Below are positions 17,034 to 25,286 of a DNA stretch of 60,122 nucleotides, piece by piece. The translations under genes and the position numbers were made by a program. The notes beneath the pieces are model-generated. The model saw only the letters and a program-made list of their open reading frames with translations. It was not told where the DNA came from and made no database searches. The stretch lies in NCBI GenBank assembly GCA_039182735.1, contig JBCDCB010000015.1, forward strand, positions 1 through 60,122. The letters run 5' to 3'. The DNA is from JBCDCB01 sp039182735 (GTDB taxonomy: Bacteria; Planctomycetota; Phycisphaerae; Phycisphaerales; UBA1924). Positions within the stretch are counted from its first letter, which is position 1, and each line of letters starts with the position of its first letter.

Positions 17034-19909
17034 AAGACGCCGCCCCGGTCGTACACGAGCGACGCCTTGTTCGGCGCGAACCCGTGCTCGTCGAAGATGT
17101 ACAACGTGTTCCGCCCGGGCTTGATCCACGACTTGGGCAGGTGATACCGCGATTGCGGCGGGACCTTCTTGCCCTCCGCCGTCGCCACGAAGTACCGCCC
17201 GACGTTCTCGTCGTTCAGGATGATCTGCCCCTTGCTCAGCCCGCTCGCGTCGAGCAGCAGGGGGGCGTCGGTCTCCATGTCGCACTCGAACGTCGTGCGC
17301 CACCACACGGGCTTGCCCTTCCGGGCGCTCGCGCTCTTGCCCGCGAGCTCGGCGTCGTCGAGGTCCTCGAAGATCGTCGCCGGCGGGACGTCCCACTTCG
17401 CGAAACTCCACGTCGCCTTCTCGGTCAGGCACGACTTGCCTTCGAGGAACGTCGCCGCGGGCTTGAGCGCCGCGAGCGCTTCGTTCGCATCGCCGAGCAC
17501 CGCGACCTGGAGCGTGTTCGCGCCGCGCCGCGTCTTCTCATCGTCGAGCACGAAGCGGTGCCACCCGCCCGGCGCAATCACACCGATCGGTTCGTCGTTG
17601 ATCAGCAGCACCCCGAGCACGCCCACGTCCTCGAACTGCGCGATGATCGGCGACTTCTTCCGGTGCGTGAACGACCACGTGATGCGCTGCGCAGACGTGC
17701 GGTCCTGGGCATCCACGCCCATGATCGGTGAACGCACGCTCAGCGGGGCCAGCGGTGTGCCGTGCTCGAGCTTCGGTGCGCCCATCTTGAACGCCACGGA
17801 TTCCCACAGGTGCCCGTACACGCCCTTGGGCTCGCCGATGAGCGACCCGCCGCTGGCGCGCCCGAGGTTGTCCACCAGCAGCACGATCGATTGGTCGCCG
17901 CGCTTGATCGAGATCGGTGCGGGCTTGTCCTCGGCGCCGGGCCCGAGCCCGAACACGCCTTTGGCCTCCCCGTTGTGATAGAGCCCGACGCGGTCGGCGG
18001 CCTCGGGCATCGACGCGCGCACCTGCTTCGCGGCGCCCGCTTTGAGGTTCAGACGGATCCATCCGTACCCGCTGCCGGCGCCGAGCGATTCCATCGTCGC
18101 GGGCCCGTCGATCAGCGCGTAGCGATCGCTCGTTCCATCGACAAAGTCGTCGAGCGGCGCGACGGCCCACGCATCGAACGATGGCGCCGCCGGCGTCCTC
18201 GGGCGCGACACGCCCTCGACCCGGTCCACCCCGCCGTCCTGTTCGATCACGTCGAGCATGTTGCCCGCCGAGGCCCGCGTGCGCGCTTTCTTCTTCGACG
18301 ACTTCTTCTTGACGGTCGGGGCGCTGCCGCCGGCGCTGATCGGGCGGCCTTCCGCGTCGAACCCGTGCACCCCGAGGTACACGCGCCCGTCTCGGGCAAC
18401 GAGCGAGTCGATCATCGACTCGTTGCAGATGACCAGCGTCACACCGTCCATCGGCTCGACCGTGACGTCGCGCCCGGTCGGGACGTCGATCTCCATCGGC
18501 ACGCCGTTGAACGAGAACATGCCCGTCGTCCCCGCGACGCCGAAGCACACCAGCACCTTGCCCTCGACGAGCACGGGGCAGAGGTTGGTGTAGTCCATGG
18601 TCACGCGACCGGCGATGTGCGTGTTGAGCAGCAGCCACGAGATCCCGATATCGCCGAGCCACACCGGGATCGCCGAGCCGTCTGGCAGGATCAGCCGCGT
18701 GTGCTGGCCCTTGGCTTTCTCGGAGCGATCGCCGAGCACAAAGACCGCCGACCCCATCGTGCCGCGCAGTTCCGCGACACTGATCGACTGCTGCGCCGTG
18801 ACCGTGGTCCCCGGCTCGCGGTCGGTCTTGCCCGTGTCCTCGTCGAGCACTTCGCCGCCGCTGGAGTCGGTCGCCAGCATCGTCGGGTTGAACGACGGAT
18901 CGCACGCCGCCAGCACGCGACCGAAGGTGTTGGCGAAGAGGTTCACGCGGCGCACGGCGTTGTAGAGCGGCGTCCGCACGCCGCACTCGCCCAGCGGCGC
19001 GCCCGCGTCGTGGCTCTGCGTGATGAACTTGTCTTTGTGCTTCGAGTGGCGCCCCGCGCCCCAGCCGATGTTCGTCCCGCCGGCGAAGGGCGAGATGTTG
19101 TACTGACCGCCCCCCGCGAGGCACTCGACCAGGCGGCGCACCACCGCGCGGGGCGTCTTCTGCGAGCGCCGCTTCTCACCCCACACGTCCGCCGCGCCCA
19201 CGCGCAGGTGCGTCATCATCCTCGGCTGGTTCGGCGCGACCGTCCCGAGCTGTCGCATGTGCGCGTGCAGATGGGTGTAGCCCATCCACCCGTCGATCTC
19301 GCCCTCGACCCCGGCGAACAGGTTGTTCGAGTTCACCAGCGGCACGCCCACGCCGTTCTCCCGCAGGAACCGCGCCGTCTCCGCCAGATACCCCGCCGCG
19401 ACGTCGTCGTCGCCGCAGAGCCACTCGTGCTCGTTCTGCACCATGACAACCGGGCCCGGGTCGGCCTTGCGACCGGCGACCTGGTGCTCCTTGATCTGCT
19501 GGACGAAGTTGCGGATCCACTTCGACACCGCGCCGAGGTACGCCTCGTCGTTCCGCCGAAGACCGTCACGCGAGAGACCCGCGACCGACGACGGGATCCC
19601 CCCGAGGTCCCAGCCATCGCCCACAAAGGGCCCGGGGCGCAGCACGCAGTGCAGGCCGAATCCCTTGACCAGATCGAGAAACGCCTTCAGATCCAGGTCC
19701 CCGTCCCAGTCGAACTTGCCCGGGCGCGGCTCGTGACGCGACCACACCACCGGCGTCTCGATGCAGTTGAGGCCCGCGTGCATCGCCTCGCGCAGGTGTT
19801 CCGCCCACGATGCGCGCGGCAACCGCGCGTAATCGATCGTCCCGGAAACCAGCCAGATCCGTTTGCCGTCGATCGACAGGCTCTGCCCGTCGAACGTCAC
19901 CGATGCCAT
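17027..19909 (-). CDS. GH35-like (beta-galactosidase-family) protein with altered catalytic residues
   Basis: A 960-residue protein. Residues 10-330 follow the GH35 barrel: an N-terminal VSGTIDYARLP block, CIETPVVWSRHEPRPGKFDW, RPGPFVGDGWDLGGIP, the NE of the acid/base position (Glu160 in MVQNEHEW) and YNISPFAGGTNIGWG. Two conserved Glu positions are changed: CAEW becomes GDGW near residue 98, and the nucleophile segment TEFWDGW is TH-LRVGAADVWGE with His234. The C-terminal half contains beta-rich jelly-roll-like domains and a Lys-rich linker (around residues 530-560). No signal peptide is visible. SD GGAGG precedes the ATG at 19909. It may be a degenerate or differently acting glycosidase. 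Confidence 0.8.
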   Translation of the reverse strand: MASVTFDGQSLSIDGKRIWLVSGTIDYARLPRASWAEHLREAMHAGLNCIETPVVWSRHEPRPGKFDWDGDLDLKAFLDLVKGFGLHCVLRPGPFVGDGWDLGGIPSSVAGLSRDGLRRNDEAYLGAVSKWIRNFVQQIKEHQVAGRKADPGPVVMVQNEHEWLCGDDDVAAGYLAETARFLRENGVGVPLVNSNNLFAGVEGEIDGWMGYTHLHAHMRQLGTVAPNQPRMMTHLRVGAADVWGEKRRSQKTPRAVVRRLVECLAGGGQYNISPFAGGTNIGWGAGRHSKHKDKFITQSHDAGAPLGECGVRTPLYNAVRRVNLFANTFGRVLAACDPSFNPTMLATDSSGGEVLDEDTGKTDREPGTTVTAQQSISVAELRGTMGSAVFVLGDRSEKAKGQHTRLILPDGSAIPVWLGDIGISWLLLNTHIAGRVTMDYTNLCPVLVEGKVLVCFGVAGTTGMFSFNGVPMEIDVPTGRDVTVEPMDGVTLVICNESMIDSLVARDGRVYLGVHGFDAEGRPISAGGSAPTVKKKSSKKKARTRASAGNMLDVIEQDGGVDRVEGVSRPRTPAAPSFDAWAVAPLDDFVDGTSDRYALIDGPATMESLGAGSGYGWIRLNLKAGAAKQVRASMPEAADRVGLYHNGEAKGVFGLGPGAEDKPAPISIKRGDQSIVLLVDNLGRASGGSLIGEPKGVYGHLWESVAFKMGAPKLEHGTPLAPLSVRSPIMGVDAQDRTSAQRITWSFTHRKKSPIIAQFEDVGVLGVLLINDEPIGVIAPGGWHRFVLDDEKTRRGANTLQVAVLGDANEALAALKPAATFLEGKSCLTEKATWSFAKWDVPPATIFEDLDDAELAGKSASARKGKPVWWRTTFECDMETDAPLLLDASGLSKGQIILNDENVGRYFVATAEGKKVPPQSRYHLPKSWIKPGRNTLYIFDEHGFAPNKASLVYDRGGVFA

Positions 19910-19996
19910 AGAGCCTCCAGCGGAGAGAACCGCCAGCCTATGGCCCGGCCACCGACGCCGCAACGTCGTTCGACACCACCGGTAGACTCGCCCGCC

Positions 19997-21709
19997 ATGC
20001 CCATCGCCCGCTCGATCACGCCCTGGGCGCTCTTGCTCACGCTCGTCACGCTCAGCCCCTTTGTCGGGGGGTGCTCGCTCGAATCGGTGGATAAACGCAT
20101 CGACCGCCTCGTCGAGGCCCGCTCCCAACAACTCGGCACCGGCGCCGCGCCCCGCGTTCGAACATCGCAGGACACCGCCGCTATCGGCGACGACGCCTAT
20201 GCGGAAGAGCCCTTCACCATCAACCCCACCGCCGAGGAACTCCCCTTCGCCCCGCTCCCCGACGACCGCGACGTGCTCACCCGGATCGAGGGCTTCTACC
20301 AGCCCGACCGACCCGCGCAGATGGTCACCCTGGAAGACGCGCTCCGCATCGCGCAGACCACCTCGCGCGAGTACATCGCCGCCGAGGAAGACTACATCCT
20401 CTCGGCCATCAGCCTCCTCATCCAACGCCACCTCTGGAGCCCGCGTTTCTTCAACGACATCTCGCTGAATGTCGCGGGCGACCTCAACGACGGCGACGAC
20501 CAGGCCGCCCTGAACGTCGTCAACGAGCTCCGCGTCACCCAGCTCCTGCCCTACGGCGGCAACGTCGAGGCCCGCCTCGTCAGCCAGGCCTCGCGTCAGC
20601 TGCTCAACGTCGTGGGCGACCAGACCGACGCCTCCACCCAGCTCATCCTCAACGCAGACATCCCGCTGCTCCGCAACGCCGGCCCCATCGCGCGTGAAGA
20701 CATCATCCAGGCCGAACGCAACCTCGTGTACGCCGCCCGGAACTTCGAACGATTCCGACGCTCCCTCTTCGTCAGCATCGCCAACGAGTACTTCTCCCTC
20801 GTCGCCCAGCAGCAGGCGCTGCGCAACCAGGAGGCTCGCCTGTTCGGCGTCGAACGCCTGCAAGACGAAACCGCCGCCCAGGTAGACGCCGGTCGGCGCA
20901 ACCCCTTCGAGGCGCGCAACGTCGAGCAGAACGTCCTCCGCTCCATCTCCACGCTCAGCAACGCCCGCGAGTCCTTCCAGCTCGCCAAAGATCGCTTCAA
21001 GGTCCGTCTCGGCATCTCCATCGACCAGCCCATCGAAATCGAGTCCGCGATCCTCTCGCTCTCCGACCCGGACGTCGGCGTCAGCGAGGCCGCCGAACTC
21101 GCGCTCACCTACCGCCTCGACTACCAGAACGCCGTCGATCAGATCAACGACGCCAGGCGCGACGTCGCCAACGCGCGCAACCAGCTCCTGCCCGATCTCG
21201 ACTTCGACGCCCAGCTCGGCATCGGCACCGACGACTCCGACAACGCCCTCCCGGCCTTCGACATCGACGACTCCGACTACCGCTTCGGCGTCACCTTCGG
21301 GCTCCCGCTCGACCGCGAGATCGAACGCCTCAACCTCCGCTCCACCCTCATCGGGCTCGAGCAGGAAGTCCGAGAACTCAGCGTCTTCCGCGACAATATC
21401 ATCCTCGACGCCCGAGCCGCCGTCCGCGAAATCGAACGCGCCCGCCTCTCGCTCAACCTCGAACAGGCCGCCGTGGTGCAGAACGAGCTCCGCGTCGAGT
21501 CGCTCGAGCTCCGCCGCGAGGAGGTCTCCGCGCAGGAGATCCTCGACGCCCAGGACGAGCTCCTCGCCTCGCGAAACGCCGTCGATGACTCGATCCGCGA
21601 CCTTCGCTCGTCGATCCTCGAGTTCCTCCTCGTCACCGGGCAGCTCCGCGTAGACGTCACCGGGCGGTTTATGCCCCTGCGAGGCATGCCCGACCCCGCC
21701 GGCCCCTGA
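19997..21709 (+). CDS. TolC-family outer membrane efflux protein (lipoprotein)
   Basis: A 570-residue TolC-like protein. The N-terminus carries a signal peptide with lipobox SPFVGGC (Cys26). Long alpha-helical repeats with regular Leu/Arg/Glu spacing fill residues 180-560, as in outer membrane efflux proteins. In a tripartite pump it would be the outer-membrane channel. The HlyD-type adaptor gene follows after 99 bases on the same strand, but no inner-membrane pump gene is next to them. It is divergent from the GH35-like gene. The ATG at 19997 gives a normal signal peptide. Confidence 0.88.
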   Translation: MPIARSITPWALLLTLVTLSPFVGGCSLESVDKRIDRLVEARSQQLGTGAAPRVRTSQDTAAIGDDAYAEEPFTINPTAEELPFAPLPDDRDVLTRIEGFYQPDRPAQMVTLEDALRIAQTTSREYIAAEEDYILSAISLLIQRHLWSPRFFNDISLNVAGDLNDGDDQAALNVVNELRVTQLLPYGGNVEARLVSQASRQLLNVVGDQTDASTQLILNADIPLLRNAGPIAREDIIQAERNLVYAARNFERFRRSLFVSIANEYFSLVAQQQALRNQEARLFGVERLQDETAAQVDAGRRNPFEARNVEQNVLRSISTLSNARESFQLAKDRFKVRLGISIDQPIEIESAILSLSDPDVGVSEAAELALTYRLDYQNAVDQINDARRDVANARNQLLPDLDFDAQLGIGTDDSDNALPAFDIDDSDYRFGVTFGLPLDREIERLNLRSTLIGLEQEVRELSVFRDNIILDARAAVREIERARLSLNLEQAAVVQNELRVESLELRREEVSAQEILDAQDELLASRNAVDDSIRDLRSSILEFLLVTGQLRVDVTGRFMPLRGMPDPAGP

Positions 21710-21808
21710 ATCTTCGCCAAAGAATCGGGCGAACCGACTCCTGTATCGCCGGTATGCGCTGAACGACCACGCTCGCCCCCTCCGCGATCGCCCCGAGGAG
21801 AACCCGCC

Positions 21809-23470
21809 TTGTCCAGCCCCATCGCCAGCCGTCGCCGCGGCGGCATCGTCGCCAAGTCGCTCGTCGCCCTCACCGTCATCGGGGGCGCCGCCTGGGGCGG
21901 GTTTGTCTTGCTCTCGGGCGACGCCGGCGAGTCCACCACCGAAGATCGCCCCGACCTCGCGCTCGTCACCATCGGCGGGTTCGAGGTCATCAACGTCGCC
22001 AGCGGCGAACTCGAAGCGCGAAAGCAGACCGAGCTCCGCAGCCCCATCGAGGGCCGCACCACCGTCACCGAGATCATCTCGGAGGGCTCGTTTGTGAAAG
22101 AAGGCGACGTCCTCGTCCGCCTCAGCACCGACGAGATCGAGAAGCAGTTCGACACCGAGATGCTGCAGCTCGAAGCAGCCAAGAGCGCGCTCATCTCCGC
22201 GGAGAACGCGCTCGCGATCGTGATCTCTGACAACGAGTCGGCGCTCAGCAAGGCGCAGCTCGACCTCCAGCTCGCCGAACTCGAACTCAAGAAGTGGCGT
22301 GAGGGCGATCACCCCACAAGGCTGCTCGAACTCGAGACGACGCTCGACGCCGCTCAACGCCAGAAGGACCGCCTGAGCGACAAGCTCGACCGCTCGAAAA
22401 CCCTCTACGAGCGCGAGTTCCTCTCCAGCGACGAGCTGCGAAACGACGAGATCGCGTACCTCCGTGCCGAGGCCGATCTCGAAATCGCGCGAGTCAAGCT
22501 CGAGACGTACACCTCCATCGAGGTCAGCAAGGAACGCCAGCGTCTCGAGTCCGACGTCGAGGAGAAGAAGAAGCAGATCGACCGCGTCAAGAGCAAGAAC
22601 GCCTCCGGCCTCGCCCAGAAAGAAGCCACCCTCACCAACTCGCGCCGCACCCTCGCGCTTCGTCAGGAAAAAGTAGACAAGCTCAACGAGCAGCTCGAGG
22701 CCGCGACGATCAAAGCGCCGACCGGCGGGCTCGTCGTCTATGCCTCCAGCGTGGGCAACAACTGGCGCTGGAACAACGAGGGCCCCCTCGCCGTCGGCTC
22801 AGAAGTTCGCCACAACGAAGAGCTCATCGTTCTGCCCGACACCAGCGAGATCATGGCAGCGATCAAGATCCACGAGTCGCTCATCGGACGCGTCCGCCCC
22901 GGGCAGACCGCCCGCATCAAGATCGACGCCCGGCGCGACACCGTCTTCACCGGCACCGTCGAGTCCATCGGCATCATGGCCGAGTCCGGCGGCTGGCGAG
23001 ACCCCAACCTCCGCGAGTACGAAGTCAAGATCGCCCTCGATATCGAAGGCTCCGACCACGGGCTCAAGCCCTCCATGCGCGCCGAGGCCGAGGTCGTGCT
23101 CGGCACCGTCGAGGACGCCACCATCGTCCCCGTCCAGGGCGTCTTCACCGAAGGCCGCACCAACTACGTCTACACCCCCGAGGGTTCGAACTACCGGCGC
23201 GTCCCCGTCGCCGTCGGACGCCGGTCCGACGCCTACGCCGAGGTCCTCGGTGGCATCGAGGAAGGTCTCCAGATCGCCCTCGTCGCCCCCAGCGTCAACC
23301 GCGTCATCGAAGAAGAGTTCGACGAAGAGACCGTCGCGCAGCTGCAGAAGACCGCGATGCAGGCGCGCATGCAGGCGACGGGCCGCGGCGCGCCTCGTGC
23401 CCAGCCCGCCGCGGCGACGGGCGGCGCCAAGGTCGTGCCCAGCTCCGCCGCCGGCTCCGCGAGCGAGTAA
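21809..23470 (+). CDS. HlyD/RND-type periplasmic adaptor (membrane fusion protein)
   Basis: A 553-residue membrane fusion protein. A single membrane anchor at about residues 10-33 is followed by a first biotinyl-lipoyl-like half (RSPIEGRTTVTEIISEGSFV), a long coiled coil (about residues 110-300), the second half (KAPTGGLVVYAS), and beta-barrel and membrane-proximal domains. It would link an inner-membrane pump to the TolC-like protein encoded upstream. The start is a TTG, supported by CGAGGAG about eight bases upstream. The Ala/Gly-rich tail is low-complexity. Its substrate is unknown because the pump component is not adjacent. Confidence 0.9.
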   Translation: MSSPIASRRRGGIVAKSLVALTVIGGAAWGGFVLLSGDAGESTTEDRPDLALVTIGGFEVINVASGELEARKQTELRSPIEGRTTVTEIISEGSFVKEGDVLVRLSTDEIEKQFDTEMLQLEAAKSALISAENALAIVISDNESALSKAQLDLQLAELELKKWREGDHPTRLLELETTLDAAQRQKDRLSDKLDRSKTLYEREFLSSDELRNDEIAYLRAEADLEIARVKLETYTSIEVSKERQRLESDVEEKKKQIDRVKSKNASGLAQKEATLTNSRRTLALRQEKVDKLNEQLEAATIKAPTGGLVVYASSVGNNWRWNNEGPLAVGSEVRHNEELIVLPDTSEIMAAIKIHESLIGRVRPGQTARIKIDARRDTVFTGTVESIGIMAESGGWRDPNLREYEVKIALDIEGSDHGLKPSMRAEAEVVLGTVEDATIVPVQGVFTEGRTNYVYTPEGSNYRRVPVAVGRRSDAYAEVLGGIEEGLQIALVAPSVNRVIEEEFDEETVAQLQKTAMQARMQATGRGAPRAQPAAATGGAKVVPSSAAGSASE

Positions 23471-23482
23471 TCGCCGCGTCGG

Positions 23483-24790
23483 TCAGCCCGCTTCGCGCAG
23501 CTCGCCGACCGTTTCGTCGCCTCGATCGTCGTGCTCGCCGTGATCACCGTGGTGCAGCACGAGCCCGCCGATTGCGCCCTCTTTCAGCACCGCGTCCCAA
23601 TCGCCCGGCAGGGTGAAGACGTCGTCCGACACGTCCTCCCCATCCGACCGCGCGATCGTCAGGTCCGGGTGCTCGCTCAGATCGATGCGCTCGCCCTCGG
23701 TCTCCGCCGCCGACGCGTCCGCGCCGCTCAACGCTTCATCGTCCAGCGTGTGGACGACGGGTCGGCACGGCTGCGACTCGTTCAGCGACGTCACCACAAC
23801 CTTCCGCCCGTCGCTCAGTTCCGCCATCGTCCCGATCGTGAACGCCGGCGCCACCACAAACAACGCGCGCAGCACCACCGGGTCGATCCAGTCGCAGTAT
23901 GGCGGCTCGAGCAGCCTTCGCTGCGCGCGCACCACCGGCAGGCGCTCGGTCGTGCCCGGCGGGTAGCGCAGGCGATCGAACAGGTCCGCCGCCGCAATGA
24001 TCCGCGCAAAGATGTGGATCTGCGATCCGCGCAGGCCTTCACGCACGCCCGGCGCGACCTCGCGCGCCGGGAAGCCCGAGCCGTCCCAACGCTGGTGATG
24101 GTGCAGCACCGCGGCCGACGCCGGTGCCTCGATCTCTTCCTTCAGCCGCTCGTACCCACTCAGCACGTGCCGGCGCCACGTGGTGTCGCGCTCGTCGAGC
24201 GTCTCCTGCCAGCGTTCGAGCGTCTCGGCGTCCAGGTCGATCATCCCGATGTCGTGCAGCATCGCCGCGACACCAAGGTTGAAAACGTTCTTCGCACGCT
24301 CGGGCGACATCCGCTTGCGCTCGCGCACCAGGTACCAATCCAGCTTCAGCCCCATCAGCAGCGAGAGGTACGTCACGTCGCTGCTGTGCCGCGCCATCGC
24401 GTCGCCCGCCCCGCCGACCTCCTGCACCAGGACGTTGGCCTCTGGCGAGTTCAGCAACCCCTCGACCAGCCCCGACACCGCGCTCGCGTACTTCGCGTAG
24501 TCCATCCGGCCTCCGCCCTCGCGGCTGATCGATTCGAGCGCGCGTCCCATCAGCGACGCCACCTCGCTGCGTCCCGACTCCACCTCCGGCGAGACGTGCC
24601 GCGCGATGAACGCCAGGCTCGGGTACCGGATCCACAGGTCGCGCACGTCCTGCTCGCCCAGTTGCCGGATCGCGAGTTCCGTCAGCTCGTACCCGCTGCG
24701 CAGCAGCGTCGTGCCCTTCCGACGAGGGTGCATCACGCCCAACCCCAGAACCATGCCGGGCTGCGCTTGTTCGATCGGCACGCGGAGCAC
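23483..24790 (-). CDS. HD-GYP-type domain protein (candidate cyclic-di-GMP phosphodiesterase)
   Basis: A 435-residue protein. An N-terminal 60-residue region beginning VPIEQAQPGMVLG resembles the DUF3391-type leader of HD-GYP proteins. Residues 100-330 are the HD domain with MLHDIGM, HVLSGYERL, then HHHQRWDGSGFP, where canonical HD-GYP reads DGxGYP; Tyr is Phe here. The metal-binding His and Asp residues are present, so hydrolysis of cyclic di-GMP is plausible. The C-terminal 100 residues are acidic. It is cytosolic with no membrane segment. It is convergent with the HlyD gene (12 bases between stops) and downstream of the uvrC operon. Confidence 0.85.
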   Translation of the reverse strand: MLRVPIEQAQPGMVLGLGVMHPRRKGTTLLRSGYELTELAIRQLGEQDVRDLWIRYPSLAFIARHVSPEVESGRSEVASLMGRALESISREGGGRMDYAKYASAVSGLVEGLLNSPEANVLVQEVGGAGDAMARHSSDVTYLSLLMGLKLDWYLVRERKRMSPERAKNVFNLGVAAMLHDIGMIDLDAETLERWQETLDERDTTWRRHVLSGYERLKEEIEAPASAAVLHHHQRWDGSGFPAREVAPGVREGLRGSQIHIFARIIAAADLFDRLRYPPGTTERLPVVRAQRRLLEPPYCDWIDPVVLRALFVVAPAFTIGTMAELSDGRKVVVTSLNESQPCRPVVHTLDDEALSGADASAAETEGERIDLSEHPDLTIARSDGEDVSDDVFTLPGDWDAVLKEGAIGGLVLHHGDHGEHDDRGDETVGELREAG

Positions 24791-24856
24791 GGGGAACCTC
24801 CCGTCTCTCCATCGGCACGCTGGAATGGCGCCATCGCGCCGCCCGTCGCGTCGCGA

Positions 24857-25276
24857 TCATCTGCCGCGCAATCGCACCCGATAACCCGGCCCGCCCGCGC
24901 CTTGCACCGCCTCGATCCGGCGTGAAGACGTGTCGTAGCGGTACCGATCCGCGACGGTCGAGCCGTTGCCCGTGTCGAACGCGCCCCGCTCGACCTCGAG
25001 CTCGTACACGATCCCCGACACGAGCGCGAGCCGAACCACCCCGTCCTCATCCGTCGGCGCCACCGGGCCGCGCTGGTACTCGAGCTGCTCCAGCGCCTGC
25101 GGGCTCACCGGCAGCGGGATCGGGCTCACCTTCATCGGCACCGCGCGCACGAGCGACGCCGTCACCGGCGTCCCGTCCGCGCGCTCCACCACGAACGCCG
25201 TCCTCGTGGCGCCGCGACCGCAGCCGACAAGCACCAATCCCAGCATCGCGATGACAACAACCGTGCGCACGCGCAC
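24857..25276 (-). CDS. small predicted lipoprotein, 139 aa
   Basis: Begins with a short signal peptide and lipobox LGLVLVGC. The mature part is a single beta-rich domain of about 110 residues with SGIVYELEVERG and a basic C-terminus, GYRVRLRGR. I do not recognise the family. Two GTG codons (25276 and 25270) can start it; both give a usable signal peptide. It begins about 10 bases after the uvrC stop, so it is likely the last gene of that operon. Expected location is the periplasm. Confidence 0.65.
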   Translation of the reverse strand: MRVRTVVVIAMLGLVLVGCGRGATRTAFVVERADGTPVTASLVRAVPMKVSPIPLPVSPQALEQLEYQRGPVAPTDEDGVVRLALVSGIVYELEVERGAFDTGNGSTVADRYRYDTSSRRIEAVQGAGGPGYRVRLRGR

Positions 25277-25286
25277 AGCATACCCG

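Noticed and set aside
17762..19996. A long plus-strand reading frame opposite the GH35-like gene
   Set aside because: It is rich in Arg/His/Ala with no motifs; it only exists because of GC3 bias. The true TolC gene begins at 19997.
19910..22357. A minus-strand extension upstream of the GH35-like gene
   Set aside because: Residues before the ATG at 19909 are antisense of the TolC/HlyD genes, low in motif content, and GGAGG marks 19909 as the start.
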